Shown one piece after another: positions 6,101 through 6,746 of a DNA stretch of 6,746 nucleotides. The notes beneath the pieces were generated by a model that did not search any database, was not told the origin of the DNA, and saw nothing but the letters and a program-made list of their open reading frames with translations. Location of the stretch: contig DDIP01000164.1 of NCBI GenBank assembly GCA_002338605.1, positions 1-6,746 on the forward strand. Direction: 5' to 3'. The first letter of the stretch is position 1, and every line of letters begins with the position of its first letter. The translations under genes and the position numbers were made by a program. The stretch is from Proteobacteria bacterium UBA1847. Lineage in GTDB: Bacteria > Pseudomonadota > Gammaproteobacteria > Steroidobacterales > Woeseiaceae.

Positions 6101-6746
6101 TGCCGGGTCCTAACGTTAGCGAAAACCGTGCGCAGCAAGCTGAAAGTCACATGATCTGGAATCCGGCAGGCGACCGTCCGCTGGTCGCGGCACCGGGTGG
6201 CCGGTTTGTCGCGATCGGTGACCCAAATGGCCATGTGCACGTTCTGCCGGTCAGCGGTTCTTACGAGGAACTCGCAGCAATAAGCGACGACGTCAGTTTC
6301 GTTGGACATCGCTCCGATGTCCGGAAGCTGGCGATCGATTCTACTGGACGACTGATCGCAAGCGTCGCGACCGACAATACGCTCCGAGCCTGGCGCTCGA
6401 TCAATGGCGAACCCTTGCCCTTTATGGCTGAAATCGACGGGCCACCAGTGACACATCTTGCATTGTCGCCGGCCGGATCGGTCGCGGGTGTGTTGAACGG
6501 TAGTCGGGTTTCGATTCTTGACATGTCGAATGGGAATCTACTGGCCGAATTTGATTCCGGTGTGGCCAATACCGGGCTCACCTTTGCGTCTGAAGAAAAC
6601 CTCTACATCGGTGATCAAAACGGTGCGTTGCAGCTGCTTAACCGCGGTGCTGACGGCAACTGGCACACGCAGCAGGTGTTCCAGAGCCCGCAAGGCATAC
6701 GTCTGCTGAAGGCCTCACCGCGGGGCGACTACCTGATTCTGGTGGA
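3139..6746 (+). CDS. AAA-like ATPase - transmembrane - P domain - WD40 propeller protein, 3' partial
   Basis: A giant membrane-anchored ATPase with a probable sensing or scaffolding role; the frame stays open to the right edge (at least 1202 residues). Residues about 23-380 match the AAA-like domain type (AAA_35) seen fused to WD40 repeats in other bacteria. The lead-in is FFSVG...YIQRRADKLLY (23-47). Walker A is APARSGKSS (60-68, Lys66), with Ala replacing the first Gly. Walker B is VVFVDE (155-160), followed by LLGECDP, the helical IYHWTHGQPYLTQKLA segment, and the closing VRNRIYEAVF (361-370). One hydrophobic helix follows at about 385-403. Then come a helical, TPR-like but unassigned linker (about 410-575), a P domain (about 583-690), and WD40-like blades from about 698 onward. 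Positive charges before the helix (TRLK) suggest the ATPase is cytosolic and the C-terminal two-thirds extracytoplasmic. No catalytic effector domain is visible. The start is a GTG supported by AGGA. The gene is divergent from the kinase gene. Domain calls are from motifs; cellular function is not known. Confidence 0.92.
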   Translation, partial: MAGDPTETDPNLQRIDLDATGEFFSVGSALHAVRAGYIQRRADKLLYDAISAGRYAHVVAPARSGKSSLIAATSARLESNGYKVAILDLAQLGGRDSGTESGRWYYSVAYRLLRQLRIRYDLQSWWQDKSILSNRQRLFEFYSEVILQHVPEQIVVFVDEIQCIEDLGYADQLLSSIRVAHNARTTDPDFTRLSFVLLGECDPISLIKEAELSPFNVTQQIPLDDFSRQEIGLFATELNRERDEAERALDRIYHWTHGQPYLTQKLARAVAREGQVDDIDETVDRLVFHQLAGRAALHNEPHMSHIHRAIATGDKRCEPLLNLYGKIRKGIKVSADLGSPPQRRLMAIGLLTIDEDINLKVRNRIYEAVFTARWANENLPTRLKVPAIAVGIFVLMTLIPFWYTQWLPLPYARTIASETVDLQAATEAYENLRSFPGHTEAAENIYRGFLQQRAFSATDESEVLEIAELASGLSHPGRLADEIVAAFWDRQAREAIRREERDTALLARIKAFALPTPVRRQHAAALLSDDYPLLLRTLPELPDGSAVFDAVGMILTTAVGAEISQFTYTPQGLQKREPWSITALEVSPLVRRVIVDREGTVNRIGLTLNISHTRIADLRIKIIAPSGRTVEIETGLEHASSNDDIRIPAAQLDELLGESLSGTWSISVRDESLGVAGQLVGWNLKLNSQGVVEYFQRGLNIPDPLERETDNIWFDRTGRYAVARAMQSDSARIWDLAFAEPVRAVALPESEILIGLDASARRLVTATQNTVNLWDTTTGDRVDSLSVGAASNRAVLTPDGSGLFVERRNDFETRLEVWSLDDAALASEVVVAGVPALVTIDAAGRRVAVADFDRAVRVWDLQTGALLGQFDLATQPSMIQLSADGATLGAVYSGAGLSVWDVDKPSRPLLEDLGPGNWQMAFSPSGSLFAAGRPQTGFQLFSSEDGRLIGPPLGVRKSEEGTDLLAFSQNEKLLLTGSKNDRLRFWRVPGPNVSENRAQQAESHMIWNPAGDRPLVAAPGGRFVAIGDPNGHVHVLPVSGSYEELAAISDDVSFVGHRSDVRKLAIDSTGRLIASVATDNTLRAWRSINGEPLPFMAEIDGPPVTHLALSPAGSVAGVLNGSRVSILDMSNGNLLAEFDSGVANTGLTFASEENLYIGDQNGALQLLNRGADGNWHTQQVFQSPQGIRLLKASPRGDYLILV
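4291..4347 (+). other. Single transmembrane helix of the ATPase/propeller protein
   Basis: Encodes roughly residues 385-403, VPAIAVGIFVLMTLIPFWY, an uninterrupted hydrophobic stretch directly after the ATPase domain. Arg and Lys precede it (TRLK) and no basic residue follows for about ten positions (TQWLPLPYA, then Arg). By the positive-inside rule the N-terminal ATPase stays in the cytosol. No other comparably hydrophobic segment was seen in the visible product. Confidence 0.82.
4885..5208 (+). other. P domain (proprotein-convertase / Homo B type) inside the ATPase/propeller protein
   Basis: Encodes about residues 583-690. The P-domain signature is clear: an opening beta region RIGLTLNISH, then HTRIADLRIKIIAPSGR, and the closing half GTWSISVRDES followed by GQLVGWNLKLN. 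In known proteins this beta-sandwich sits C-terminal to subtilisin- or metalloprotease-type catalytic domains and helps folding or substrate binding, outside the cytoplasm. Here no protease domain precedes it; the preceding region is helical. Its presence supports an extracytoplasmic location of the C-terminal half. Confidence 0.85.
5230..6746 (+). repeat. WD40-like repeat region (at least eleven blades, continuing past the window)
   Basis: Encodes residues about 698-1202. Blades of about 40 residues recur with a hydrophobic strand, a D/S-x-x-G turn and a closing [IVLF]W[DSR] strand. Closing strands seen are ARIWDL (5341 region), VNLWDT (5458), LEVWSL (5587), VRVWDL (5710), LSVWDV (5834), FQLFSS (5953), LRFWRV (6088), VHVLPV (6235), LRAWRS (6388), VSILDM (6511) and LQLLNR (6631), with a twelfth starting at the edge. 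This exceeds one seven-blade propeller, so two propellers or one larger one are expected. The repeats have diverged in sequence and are not DNA-level repeats. The role is presumably ligand or protein binding. Confidence 0.85.

Noticed and set aside
5413..6456. Long minus-strand frame of 347 codons opposite the WD40 region
   Set aside because: The plus strand here encodes clear WD40 blades in an uninterrupted frame. The antisense product is low in structure-like pattern and shows no recognisable motif, so it is a codon-bias shadow.

Overview
The window looks like chromosomal DNA of a Gram-negative bacterium, most likely a gammaproteobacterium. It encodes an outer-membrane, type Vd-like patatin autotransporter and a short WaaP/RIO-like kinase of a kind I associate with gammaproteobacteria. 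Base composition is moderately GC-rich and fairly even, and coding density is very high. I cannot name the species. A free-living marine or sediment lineage would fit the large multidomain ATPase, but that is only inference.

Layout, left to right. (1) Positions 3-2126, plus strand: the 3' part of a patatin phospholipase fused to one POTRA-like domain and a surface-antigen beta-barrel. Its signal peptide and true start lie upstream of the window. (2) Positions 2123-2371, minus strand: a small cytosolic-looking protein of unknown function. It converges on the patatin gene, and both genes stop on the same CTAG. (3) Positions 2429-3082, minus strand: a compact kinase-fold protein with HNDLAKEPN and VDFQ motifs. 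It lies just upstream of the small gene and probably shares a transcript with it. (4) Positions 3083-3138: a 56-bp divergent intergenic region holding a short direct repeat. (5) Positions 3139 to the right edge, plus strand: a very large gene, at least 1202 codons and open at the 3' end. It encodes an AAA-like (AAA_35-type) ATPase domain, one transmembrane helix, a helical linker, a proprotein-convertase-type P domain and at least eleven WD40-like blades.

The large gene is the most interesting item. Its start is a GTG, it is not closed by a stop codon within the window, and its antisense frames are long and misleading. An inside-out design is inferred: cytosolic ATPase, membrane anchor, extracytoplasmic P domain and beta-propeller. 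This would suit a membrane-spanning sensor or scaffold. I see no catalytic protease, nuclease or other effector domain in the visible part. The three functional blocks (patatin; kinase plus small protein; ATPase/propeller) are on alternating strands and give no strong sign of being one pathway. I see no tRNA, rRNA, CRISPR array, insertion sequence or convincing intrinsic terminator.
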